From Pseudomonadota bacterium (GTDB lineage: Bacteria > Pseudomonadota > Gammaproteobacteria > Burkholderiales > Thiobacillaceae): a stretch of 12,504 nucleotides of DNA. Location of the stretch: assembly GCA_021802595.1 (NCBI GenBank), contig JAJZRT010000043.1, positions 1-12,504 on the forward strand. The letters are read 5' to 3'. Positions 1 to 6,309 of this stretch are shown here, one piece after another (position 1 is the stretch's first letter; the number at the start of each line of letters is the position of its first letter). Under the pieces are notes generated by a model that was given only the letters and a program-made list of their open reading frames with translations, searched no databases and had not been told where the DNA came from. The position numbers were made by a program, and so were the translations under genes.

Positions 1-489
1 GTAGACCGTACCGTCGCCGTCGCGCACCAGATCGGTCCCGCAGATGTGCGCCCACACCCCGAACGGCGGGTTGGCGCCGACGCAGGCTTCACGGAAATTC
101 TTCGAATCGGCCAGCACCTCGGCGGGGAACACGCCATCCCGGATGATGTTCCGCTCGTGGTAGATGTCGTCGATGAAGCGGTTCAGCGCAGCGAGACGCT
201 GCTTGAGGCCGGCTTCGATGCGGTCCCATTCGGCCTTCGGCAGGATGCGCGGCACCACGTCGAAGGGCCAGGTGCGGTCGATGTTGCCCGCTTCGGAATA
301 CACGGTGAAGGTGATGCCCGCCGCCATGATGGCGGCGTCGACGGCGCGGTGGCGCGCATCGAGTTCGTCGGCGGGCAGTCCGGCAAAGAAGTCGCACAGT
401 CCGCCTGCGCCGTCGCGCGGCTTGCCCGGCGCTTCGAGCAGTTCGTCGTAGCCCCCCGTCAGCGGGTAGGTCCCGCAATCGATCTTCAT
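1..489 (-). CDS. Circularly permuted type 2 ATP-grasp protein, N-terminal part (runs off left edge)
   Basis: The 163 codons visible here read open from an ATG at 489 to base 1, so the 3' part of the gene is missing. I recognise the N-terminal region of the circularly permuted ATP-grasp family (formerly DUF404/DUF407) from FTVYSEAGNIDRTWPFD (about residues 58-74) and HICGTDLVRDGDGTVY at the very end of the visible part. Members are predicted ATP-dependent carboxylate-amine ligases. They usually sit in an operon with an alpha-E domain protein and a transglutaminase-like protease, which would lie beyond the left edge. Their substrate is generally unknown. The start is well supported by a strong GGAGG Shine-Dalgarno 8 bases before the ATG. 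A near-consensus sigma-54 site at 546-561 suggests nitrogen-linked or other enhancer-driven expression. Family assignment is confident; function is not. Confidence 0.85.
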   Translation of the reverse strand, partial: MKIDCGTYPLTGGYDELLEAPGKPRDGAGGLCDFFAGLPADELDARHRAVDAAIMAAGITFTVYSEAGNIDRTWPFDVVPRILPKAEWDRIEAGLKQRLAALNRFIDDIYHERNIIRDGVFPAEVLADSKNFREACVGANPPFGVWAHICGTDLVRDGDGTVY

Positions 490-545
490 ACTCACCCCCT
501 CCAAACTGGCACACTCCCTCCATGGCGCGCCTGCGTCCTTGTCAC

Positions 546-561
546 AGCAGCCTCTGTGCCA
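546..561 (-). promoter_or_regulatory. Probable sigma-54 promoter for the ATP-grasp gene
   Basis: The minus strand reads TGGCACAGAGGCTGCT. Against TGGCAYR-N4-TTGCW it differs at only one position (C for the first T of TTGC). The essential GG and GC pairs are present at the right spacing. Transcription would start near 535, giving a leader of about 46 bases. A clear upstream NtrC palindrome is missing: only a half site (TGGTGC at 667-672) lies at a suitable distance, so the activator is uncertain. Confidence 0.5.
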
Positions 562-634
562 GGCTTGCCATATCGAATGGAATCATGGGGTTGGCGTCAG
601 GCGGGGAGACCGCAGCCGCCCTGCTGCGCGCCAG

Positions 635-667
635 AAAAGGGCGGCTTTGCCGGTGCCGCCATTTTTT
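635..667 (-). terminator. Rho-independent terminator closing the nitrate operon
   Basis: A perfect 6-bp GC stem (GGCGGC 640-645 with GCCGCC 655-660) encloses a 9-base loop, starting 13 bases past the stop codon of the kinase/phosphatase gene. On the minus strand the stem is followed by CTTTTCT, a modest U-tract. On the plus strand it is followed by ATTTTTT, so the element could also stop antisense transcripts. Position after the last operon gene supports use on the minus strand. Confidence 0.65.
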
Positions 668-673
668 GGTGCC

Positions 674-2362
674 TCAGCTCGCCAGCAGCAGGTACAACAG
701 CAGCAGGTTGAGCGCGATGGAGATGAAGGCCAGCAGCGGCCAGGCGCCGGCCGGAGAGCGCTCGACCAGCGGCCGGCGGCGGCGCAGCAGCGGGTTGGTC
801 TCGCCGCGCTCCAGCGCCAACAGCATTTCCTCGGCGGTCTCGAAGCGCTCGGCCGGATCGCGCGCGACCGCCTTCAGCAACACGTTTTCCAGCCACGGTG
901 GAATGTCCGGACGATAGCGTGCCGGCGGCACCGCCTCACCAAATTTCGGATGCTGGAAGGGCTCGATCTCGCCGTAGGGGTAGCGGCGGGTGAGCAGGTG
1001 GTAGAACGTGGCGCCGACGGCGTAGAGGTCGCTCTGCGCGCTGGCCTCGGCACCGCTGAACAGCTCGGGCGCCATGAAGCTGGGCGTGCCGGGCTGGGCG
1101 TGGTCCTCGCGCACGTCCAGCGTGGGGCAGCGCGCCACGCCAAGGTCGAGGATACGCAGCTTGCCGTCAGGATCGACGTGCAGGTTGGCCGGCTTGATGT
1201 CGCGGTGCACGATGTCCAGCCGGTGCAACGCGGCCAGTCCCTTCAGCACACGAATCGTCAGCGTGACGGCCTCGACCGGGGAAAAATGCTGGCCGGCGTC
1301 GAGCTTGTCCTGCAGGCTCGCGCCGTCGAAATAGCGCACCGCGAAATAGAGGAAGTGCCGCCCCGGGACGGCCAGCACCTCGGGAAAATAATGCGAGTGC
1401 ACGCGCTTCAGGAACCACTCCTCGGCGAGCAGGCGGTTAGCGGCGTCGGCGTCGCCCGCCAGCACCGGCTGCAGCGTCTTCAGCGCCCAGCGCTGTCCGC
1501 TGGTGACATGGCGCGCCCGGTAGATCAGGGTATCGCGCCCGCTATGGAGCTCGTCCTCGATCACGAAGTCGTCCAGGCGCGCACCGGGCTGCAACCGGCC
1601 GGGCAGTGGCAGCATACCCGCATCGGCAAGCGGCGCATCGTTGTCGCCGACCCCGGCCACCCGCACCACCAGCGCGGTCGCGTTGTCCTGTCCGCCGCGC
1701 GTGTGCGCAGCCGTAACCAGCGCGTCGGCGGCATGCTGGGCGCTATCGTGCAACAGCAGCAGCCGGTGCAGTTCGAGCTGGCCGAGCGGCTCCCACACAC
1801 CGTCACAGACGATGAGGAAGACGTCGCCCGCGGCCAGCTCGCCGTCGCCGAAGTCGGGCAGCACATGGGTATCGAGTCCGAGCGCGCGCTTCAGCACATG
1901 CGACATGCCGGGCATTTCCCAAACGTGGTCGGTCGTCAGTTGCTCCAGCGCCTCGCCGCGCAGGCGGTAGATCCGGCTGTCGCCCACATGGGCGTAGCAG
2001 TAGCGGCGGCCACGCAGGGCCAACGCGGTGAGCGTCGTGGCCATCCCACCCGCTTCGTGGCGCGATGCGGTCTGTCCGGTGAGCCAGCGGTTGATCGCCG
2101 ACAGCACGGTGCCGAAGGCGCGCGGAATCTCCCAGGTGTCGGGGGTGGCGTAATAGTCGGCGAGCAGGTTGCGCACCGCGGTCTCGGCCGCCTCGCGTCC
2201 ATGTGCGCCGCCCGAGACGCCGTCGGCCACCACCGCGAGCATGCCTTTGGTCGCCGCCAGTTGCGGGTCGGCCGGCTCGACATAGCCGCCGTAGTCCTCG
2301 TTGCGTTCGCGCGGGCCGGTGGCGGTGGCGTAGCCGAATTCGAGGGTGAGAGGCATAGGCAT
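674..2362 (-). CDS. Bifunctional PP2C-type phosphatase / Hanks-type Ser/Thr kinase, membrane tail
   Basis: This 562-residue protein joins two opposing signalling activities. Residues 8-235 form a PP2C phosphatase with the metal-binding motifs RERNED (18-23), ADGVSGG (46-52), GDSRIYRL (127-134), CDGVWEPL (186-193) and DNATALVV (226-233). Residues 262-515 form a Hanks-type kinase with ALK (K295), HRDIKPAN (386-393), DLG in place of DFG (406-408) and APE (431-433). The glycine loop (HSGRDTLIYRA) is degenerate, but the catalytic Lys and both Asp are kept, so activity is plausible. A single hydrophobic segment at about 541-560 is preceded by an Arg-rich stretch and probably anchors the protein with its domains in the cytoplasm. 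It lies 81 bases after the transporter gene and ends the operon. From memory, Pseudomonas aeruginosa also has a kinase gene (PA1782) beside its nitrate transporter and nirBD. Target proteins are unknown. ATGs at 2362 and 2356 both lack a good Shine-Dalgarno, so the exact start is uncertain. Confidence 0.93.
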   Translation of the reverse strand: MPMPLTLEFGYATATGPRERNEDYGGYVEPADPQLAATKGMLAVVADGVSGGAHGREAAETAVRNLLADYYATPDTWEIPRAFGTVLSAINRWLTGQTASRHEAGGMATTLTALALRGRRYCYAHVGDSRIYRLRGEALEQLTTDHVWEMPGMSHVLKRALGLDTHVLPDFGDGELAAGDVFLIVCDGVWEPLGQLELHRLLLLHDSAQHAADALVTAAHTRGGQDNATALVVRVAGVGDNDAPLADAGMLPLPGRLQPGARLDDFVIEDELHSGRDTLIYRARHVTSGQRWALKTLQPVLAGDADAANRLLAEEWFLKRVHSHYFPEVLAVPGRHFLYFAVRYFDGASLQDKLDAGQHFSPVEAVTLTIRVLKGLAALHRLDIVHRDIKPANLHVDPDGKLRILDLGVARCPTLDVREDHAQPGTPSFMAPELFSGAEASAQSDLYAVGATFYHLLTRRYPYGEIEPFQHPKFGEAVPPARYRPDIPPWLENVLLKAVARDPAERFETAEEMLLALERGETNPLLRRRRPLVERSPAGAWPLLAFISIALNLLLLYLLLAS

Positions 2363-2443
2363 GTCAGAGTGAGGCGAGGGGCGAGTATAGGAGAGCAGCC
2401 GGCCTCACGCCTATCACCTAATTCCTTCTGCCGGACGTTTCCC

Positions 2444-3655
2444 TCACACTCGCGCCCCGGAAATCGCCACGGCACCCCAGGTGGTGCGCCAGCGGGTCTT
2501 CACTGCGCTGAGGCCGACGAGCGCGACGACGCACAGCCCGGCGAAGATCAGCAGCCCCACCTGGTAGTCGCCGGTCACCCCCTTGAGGTAGCCAAGGCTG
2601 GCGGCGAGGTAGAAGCCTCCGATGCCGCCAGCCATGCCGACCAGCCCGGTCATGACACCGATTTCCTTGCGGAAGCGCTGCGGCACCAACTGGAACACCG
2701 CGCCGTTGCCGAATCCCAGCGTACCCATGGCGAGCATGAAACCGGCCAGCGCCACCTCCGCACTCGGCGCGCCGAAGCTGACGATGACGAGAAACACGCC
2801 GGCGAGCGTGTAGACTGCCAGCAGGGTACGGATGCCGCCGATACGGTCGGCCAGCATCCCGCCCATCGGCCTCACCAGCGAGCCGGCGAACACGCAGGCG
2901 GCGGTGAAGTAGCCTGCGTGCACCGGGCTCATGCCGTACTGATCGTTGAAGTAGATGGTGAGGCTGGACGCCAGCCCAACGAAGCCGCCGAAGGTGACGA
3001 AGTAGAAGAACATGAACCACCAGGCATCGCGGTCGCGCAGCACGCCAAGGTACTGCGACAGCGACTTGGGCACCGGGCAGTCGGGCGCATCCTTGGCAAA
3101 GGCAAGATAAACCAGGAAGGCGACACCCGCCGGAATCAGCGCGAGGCCGAACACGTTGCCCCAGCCGAAGGCGACTGCGAGGCTGGGTGCGAACAGCGCG
3201 GCGAACACGGTGCCCGAGTTGCCAGCCCCGGCAATGCCGAGCGCGGTGCCCTGGTGCTGTGGCGGATACCAGCGCGAGGCGAGCGGCAGCGCGACGGCGA
3301 ACGCCGCGCCGGCAAAGCCGAGCAGCACGCCGAGCATGAGAACCTCCCGGTAGGTATGAATGCCGGCAAGCCAGGCCCAGGCAAGACCGGACATCACGAC
3401 AAGCTGGCCGATGAGGCCGGCGAGCTTGGGCTTCAGGTGATCGACCAGCACCCCCATCACGATCCGCAACAGCGCGCCGGCCAGCACCGGCGTCGCCACC
3501 ATCATGCCTTTCTGCGCGGCGGTGAGCCCGAGCGCGGCGGCAATCTGCACACCGAGCGGGCCCAGCATCACCCACACCATGAAGGCGATGTCGAAATACA
3601 GGAACGCGGAAAATAGTGTAGGCGTATGCCCCGACTTCCAGAAGTCGCGTGTCAT
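2444..3655 (-). CDS. narK: NarK/NNP-family nitrate (nitrate/nitrite) transporter, MFS
   Basis: This 403-residue polytopic membrane protein, with about 12 predicted helices, belongs to the nitrate/nitrite porter branch of the major facilitator superfamily. Both nitrate-signature regions are visible: GIAGAGNSGTVFAALFAP in the first half, and GFGNGAVFQLVPQRF followed by GMAGGIGGFYLA in the second. The substrate-binding arginines are probably those in LLRIVMG and LVRPMGG. It should bring nitrate across the inner membrane for the reductases encoded upstream. The ATG at 3655 has a good GGAG 6 bases upstream. It follows nirD after 82 bases and precedes the kinase/phosphatase gene, so it is likely co-transcribed. 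Sequence alone does not settle nitrate/proton symport versus nitrate/nitrite exchange; the assimilatory context favours nitrate uptake (NasA/NrtP-like role). Confidence 0.93.
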   Translation of the reverse strand: MTRDFWKSGHTPTLFSAFLYFDIAFMVWVMLGPLGVQIAAALGLTAAQKGMMVATPVLAGALLRIVMGVLVDHLKPKLAGLIGQLVVMSGLAWAWLAGIHTYREVLMLGVLLGFAGAAFAVALPLASRWYPPQHQGTALGIAGAGNSGTVFAALFAPSLAVAFGWGNVFGLALIPAGVAFLVYLAFAKDAPDCPVPKSLSQYLGVLRDRDAWWFMFFYFVTFGGFVGLASSLTIYFNDQYGMSPVHAGYFTAACVFAGSLVRPMGGMLADRIGGIRTLLAVYTLAGVFLVIVSFGAPSAEVALAGFMLAMGTLGFGNGAVFQLVPQRFRKEIGVMTGLVGMAGGIGGFYLAASLGYLKGVTGDYQVGLLIFAGLCVVALVGLSAVKTRWRTTWGAVAISGARV

Positions 3656-3737
3656 GTCTTACTCCATCCGTTATGCGGGTGCCCCGCCGTTGTTGTGTCA
3701 ACAGGGCGCACATCCGCCCATGGTTAATGCTTCCCGC

Positions 3738-4070
3738 TCAGGCGGCCGCGCGTTCGATCGCGGCGATATCGAGGCAGATGCGGCCATTCTCGATCCTGAT
3801 CGGGAACTCGCGCGCGCAACCCTCGTCGGGTGCGACGGCGCAGCCGGAATCAAGCTCGATATTCCAGTTGTGCAGCGGGCAGGTCACGCGCTTGCCGTGC
3901 ACGATGCCCTGCGACAGCGGTCCGCCCTTGTGGGGGCAGCGGTCCTCCAGCGCGAAGACTTCGTCTTCGGCGTTGCGGAACACGGCGATGTCGAAGCCGC
4001 CGTGGCGCACGACGCGCGCGCCGAGTCGGGGGATGTCGGCAAGCCCGCACACGTCCAGCCATTCATTCAT
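3738..4070 (-). CDS. nirD: NirD, Rieske-type small subunit of assimilatory nitrite reductase
   Basis: This 110-residue protein is of normal NirD length. The Rieske [2Fe-2S] ligands are all present: C45-x-H47 in RCPHKGGPLS and C64-x2-H67 in TCPLHNW. The following SGCAVAPDEGCAREFPI is typical of the NirD branch rather than of ring-hydroxylating ferredoxins. NirD partners NirB in the cytoplasmic NADH-dependent reduction of nitrite to ammonium. The ATG at 4070 is chosen because AAAGGA lies 7-8 bases upstream; an in-frame TTG at 4094 is a weaker alternative. Unusually, nirD does not directly follow nirB. Three genes (a NasA-type reductase, the DmsBC fusion and a small membrane protein) separate them. 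Confidence 0.94.
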   Translation of the reverse strand: MNEWLDVCGLADIPRLGARVVRHGGFDIAVFRNAEDEVFALEDRCPHKGGPLSQGIVHGKRVTCPLHNWNIELDSGCAVAPDEGCAREFPIRIENGRICLDIAAIERAAA

Positions 4071-4097
4071 GATGTTTCCTTTCCATCGGGACAAAAC

Positions 4098-4457
4098 TCA
4101 GGGGGCAGCCGGGAACAGCAGGCTGCGGACAAATCCGGTGCCGAGCAGCACGTGCCGGATACAGTCGCGGTAGTCGTCGCGGACACCGCGCAAGAGGATC
4201 GCCAGCGAGAGCGCCAGGGCCGGGACCAGCAACAACAGGTAGGCCAGCGCATGCACCTGGCCGCTGTGGTAGGCCGCCAGCGCGAGCACGTAGGCCGGCC
4301 AGCTGAAGGCGATGCCGCGTAGCGCGTGCTTCGTGCCCAGGAGTACCACGGCGAGTATGCGCCGGCGTCGCTGCAGCGGCGAACCATAGGCCGCCATGAA
4401 GATGCCCAGCTCGAACTCGGTCGGGGCGGCAGGCAGGCGGGTAAGCGCTCGGTTCAT
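4098..4457 (-). CDS. Small unknown membrane protein in the nitrate operon
   Basis: I do not recognise this 119-residue protein. It has a short N-terminal cytoplasmic-looking part with a cluster of five Arg (30-34). Two hydrophobic segments follow, at about 48-64 and 69-89, and then a charged patch (RGVRDDYRDC) and a weakly hydrophobic end. No metal-binding motif is visible; the only Cys is C99. It is very likely real. It starts 12 bases after the DmsBC fusion stops, its Shine-Dalgarno (GAGGA) overlaps that stop codon, and it sits between two certain operon genes. Its place directly after the membrane anchor gene suggests, as inference only, a role in assembly or stability of the membrane reductase, or as an extra subunit. 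Confidence 0.8.
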   Translation of the reverse strand: MNRALTRLPAAPTEFELGIFMAAYGSPLQRRRRILAVVLLGTKHALRGIAFSWPAYVLALAAYHSGQVHALAYLLLLVPALALSLAILLRGVRDDYRDCIRHVLLGTGFVRSLLFPAAP

Positions 4458-4469
4458 GCGTTGCTGTCC

Positions 4470-6299
4470 TCAGTGGGTGCACGGCAGCACCCCCACTTGC
4501 GGCAACTCGGCCAGGCCGGTGGCGCGGGCATGCGCCTCGAAGCCCTTGTTGCGCCAGAAAAAGGCGCCCGGCATCGTGGTGGGGATCACCAGCACGTAGA
4601 ACAACGCGCGGCCGACCACGGCAGCAGTGGCGACCACGCCGGCGAGCACGCTCCACGCGAGCATGCCGGCACCGCTCGCGGCGAGCGCGAGAGCACCCGC
4701 GAAACCGGCGGCCAGTCCGAGGTTGCGCGCGATCCAGGGGTAGCCGAAGTCGGTGCGCTGCAGATAGTGCGCAGCTGCGCCCTCGCCGCCGATTCTTCGC
4801 AGATGGCGCACGTGGAACACCAGGCCAATGCCTTCGAGCGCCAGCCCCAGCGCGACGAACCCGGCGAGCGGCGCCAGCCCCGCCACGGGCAGGCCCTGCA
4901 GTGCGAGCGTCCAGCCGTAGGGAAGCGCGACCGCCAGGCTGCCGAGCGCGAACATGTTGCCGTAGAAGCTGGTCAGCACCTGCCAGTGGTTCCAGAACGG
5001 ACGCGCCGGGATGCGGTAAATACGCGACATGAAATAAAGCGCCGCAGCGCCGGCGAGCGCCGCGCCCCAGCCGCACGCCTGCCCGATCGCGCTCACCCAG
5101 CTGGCCGGCAGCCAGGCGAACGCGCCGGACAGCGCGGTGAACAGCGTGTAGCCGCCGAGCAGGTTGTAGAACAGCGCGATCGCCGCGACCTCGCGCGACA
5201 CCGGCGAATAGCGCAGGTTGTTGAACGCGCGGTAGAAGCGGTGCGGCCGCCCGAGGTGCAGGGTGGATAGCACCAACGCGAGCGTCTCGACCCCCAGGAG
5301 GGTGATCAGCAGCGTGGCGCGCAGCACCGGGTGAGCCGCCGGCGCCAGCGCGGCGAACCCGAGCTTGTCGCCGAGGAAGAGCAGCAGGAAGGCGCCGACC
5401 ACCAGCTGCGAGACCAGCGTGAACACCACCAGCGGGTCTTCGCGCGAGCGCAGCCTGTCGAGGTTCCACGCGCGCGGGCGGCCGTCCTCCGCCACCTCGG
5501 GGCGATAGCTTTTCGACATATCGTCGCGCACGTAGCGCAGCGGCGTGGAATCGGTGCGGCGCATTTCGCGCGGCAGGCTCCTCGCCTGCTGGAAACGGAT
5601 GTTGGGATGGGTGATCTCGGGCGTGGGAAAGCCGGGGATCGCCGCTTCCAGCTGCTCGCGGTGTGCAGGCAGGGTTTCGACCACGCCGAAGTCGAGCGCG
5701 CCGGCGAGACAGGCCGAGGCGCACGCCGGCTTCAGCCCAAGCTCGAGCCGGTCGACGCACATGTTGCACTTCGACACGTGCCCCGCCTGGGTGTCGAGCT
5801 GCGGCGCATTGTAGGGGCAGACCCAGGTGCAGTAGCCGCAGCCGAAGCAGATGTCGGGGTCCTGCAGCACCGCGCCGTACTCGGCGAACTTGGTGTAGGC
5901 GCGCGTCGGGCAACCCTTGAGGCAGACCGGGTTGTCGCAGTGGTTGCATGCCATCGAGATGTTCATCCGGGTCGACGCCGGATAGCTGCCGCCTTCGAGG
6001 TAGCCGACCGAGCGGAACGCGAGATGCGGCGGCAAGTCGTTCTTTTCCGAGCATGCCGCCTCGCAGGCGTGGCACGAGATGCAGTTGTCGGCGTTGAAGT
6101 AGAAGCCGTGCTGCTTGTAGCGGTCGGGGTTGGCCGACACATCGCCGCCGCCGTTGATGCGCAGCGACTTGCCGGTGAGCGGATCGTCGGCCGCGACCAG
6201 TTCGATCGGCTTGCCGTAGCGGTTGCGCTCGGGATGGGCGGCGGCGGGCAGCCTGGCGTAGTCGCGTTCTTCGGGGCGGATCAAATGAACCGGGTTCAT
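4470..6299 (-). CDS. DmsB-DmsC fusion: four-cluster ferredoxin subunit joined to quinol-oxidising membrane anchor
   Basis: This 609-residue protein joins two subunits that are separate in DmsABC-type enzymes. The N-terminal part (to about 230) holds four cysteine groups for [4Fe-4S] clusters: C73/76/79/83, C118/121/126/130, C151/154/157/161 and C178/181/193/197. The second has the C-x2-C-x4-C-x3-C spacing and the fourth C-x2-C-x11-C-x3-C, both typical of DmsB. After a linker, residues from about 288 form a DmsC/NrfD-like membrane domain with about eight helices, the family motif STLHLGRPHRFYRAF, then RYSPVSRE, and a terminal TTMPGAFFWRNKGFEAHAR. No signal peptide is seen. It should pass electrons from quinol to the molybdoenzyme encoded 10 bases upstream. 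The ATG at 6299 is preferred: its GAGG lies 8 bases upstream and overlaps the nasA stop, implying translational coupling. An earlier in-frame start would overlap nasA. Confidence 0.9.
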   Translation of the reverse strand: MNPVHLIRPEERDYARLPAAAHPERNRYGKPIELVAADDPLTGKSLRINGGGDVSANPDRYKQHGFYFNADNCISCHACEAACSEKNDLPPHLAFRSVGYLEGGSYPASTRMNISMACNHCDNPVCLKGCPTRAYTKFAEYGAVLQDPDICFGCGYCTWVCPYNAPQLDTQAGHVSKCNMCVDRLELGLKPACASACLAGALDFGVVETLPAHREQLEAAIPGFPTPEITHPNIRFQQARSLPREMRRTDSTPLRYVRDDMSKSYRPEVAEDGRPRAWNLDRLRSREDPLVVFTLVSQLVVGAFLLLFLGDKLGFAALAPAAHPVLRATLLITLLGVETLALVLSTLHLGRPHRFYRAFNNLRYSPVSREVAAIALFYNLLGGYTLFTALSGAFAWLPASWVSAIGQACGWGAALAGAAALYFMSRIYRIPARPFWNHWQVLTSFYGNMFALGSLAVALPYGWTLALQGLPVAGLAPLAGFVALGLALEGIGLVFHVRHLRRIGGEGAAAHYLQRTDFGYPWIARNLGLAAGFAGALALAASGAGMLAWSVLAGVVATAAVVGRALFYVLVIPTTMPGAFFWRNKGFEAHARATGLAELPQVGVLPCTH

Positions 6300-6309
6300 C
6301 GCGGCCGCC

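Noticed and set aside
46..711. Plus-strand open frame of 221 codons at the left edge
   Set aside because: The minus strand encodes a recognisable ATP-grasp protein with a strong ribosome site; the plus frame has no recognisable content and runs across the terminator.
539..3616. Plus-strand open frame of 1025 codons opposite the kinase and transporter genes
   Set aside because: It is opposite two certain minus-strand genes and has low-complexity Arg/His/Gln-rich composition, as expected for the shadow of high-GC codon use. No family features.
3673..3701. Possible sigma-70 promoter before the transporter gene
   Set aside because: A perfect TTGACA lies at 3701-3696, but no acceptable -10 box occurs at 16-18 bases; the best candidate (CATAAC) needs a spacer of 20.
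3704..3719. Hairpin GGGCG/CGCCC between nirD and the transporter gene, considered as a terminator
   Set aside because: Only 5 bp of stem and no T-run on the minus strand, so it is unlikely to stop transcription; it may be chance or an RNA processing feature.
4063..6075. Minus-strand open frame of 670 codons overlapping the DmsBC fusion and the small membrane protein
   Set aside because: It is in a different frame from the cysteine-cluster protein and consists of Arg/Ala-rich shadow sequence; the true frame has all expected motifs.
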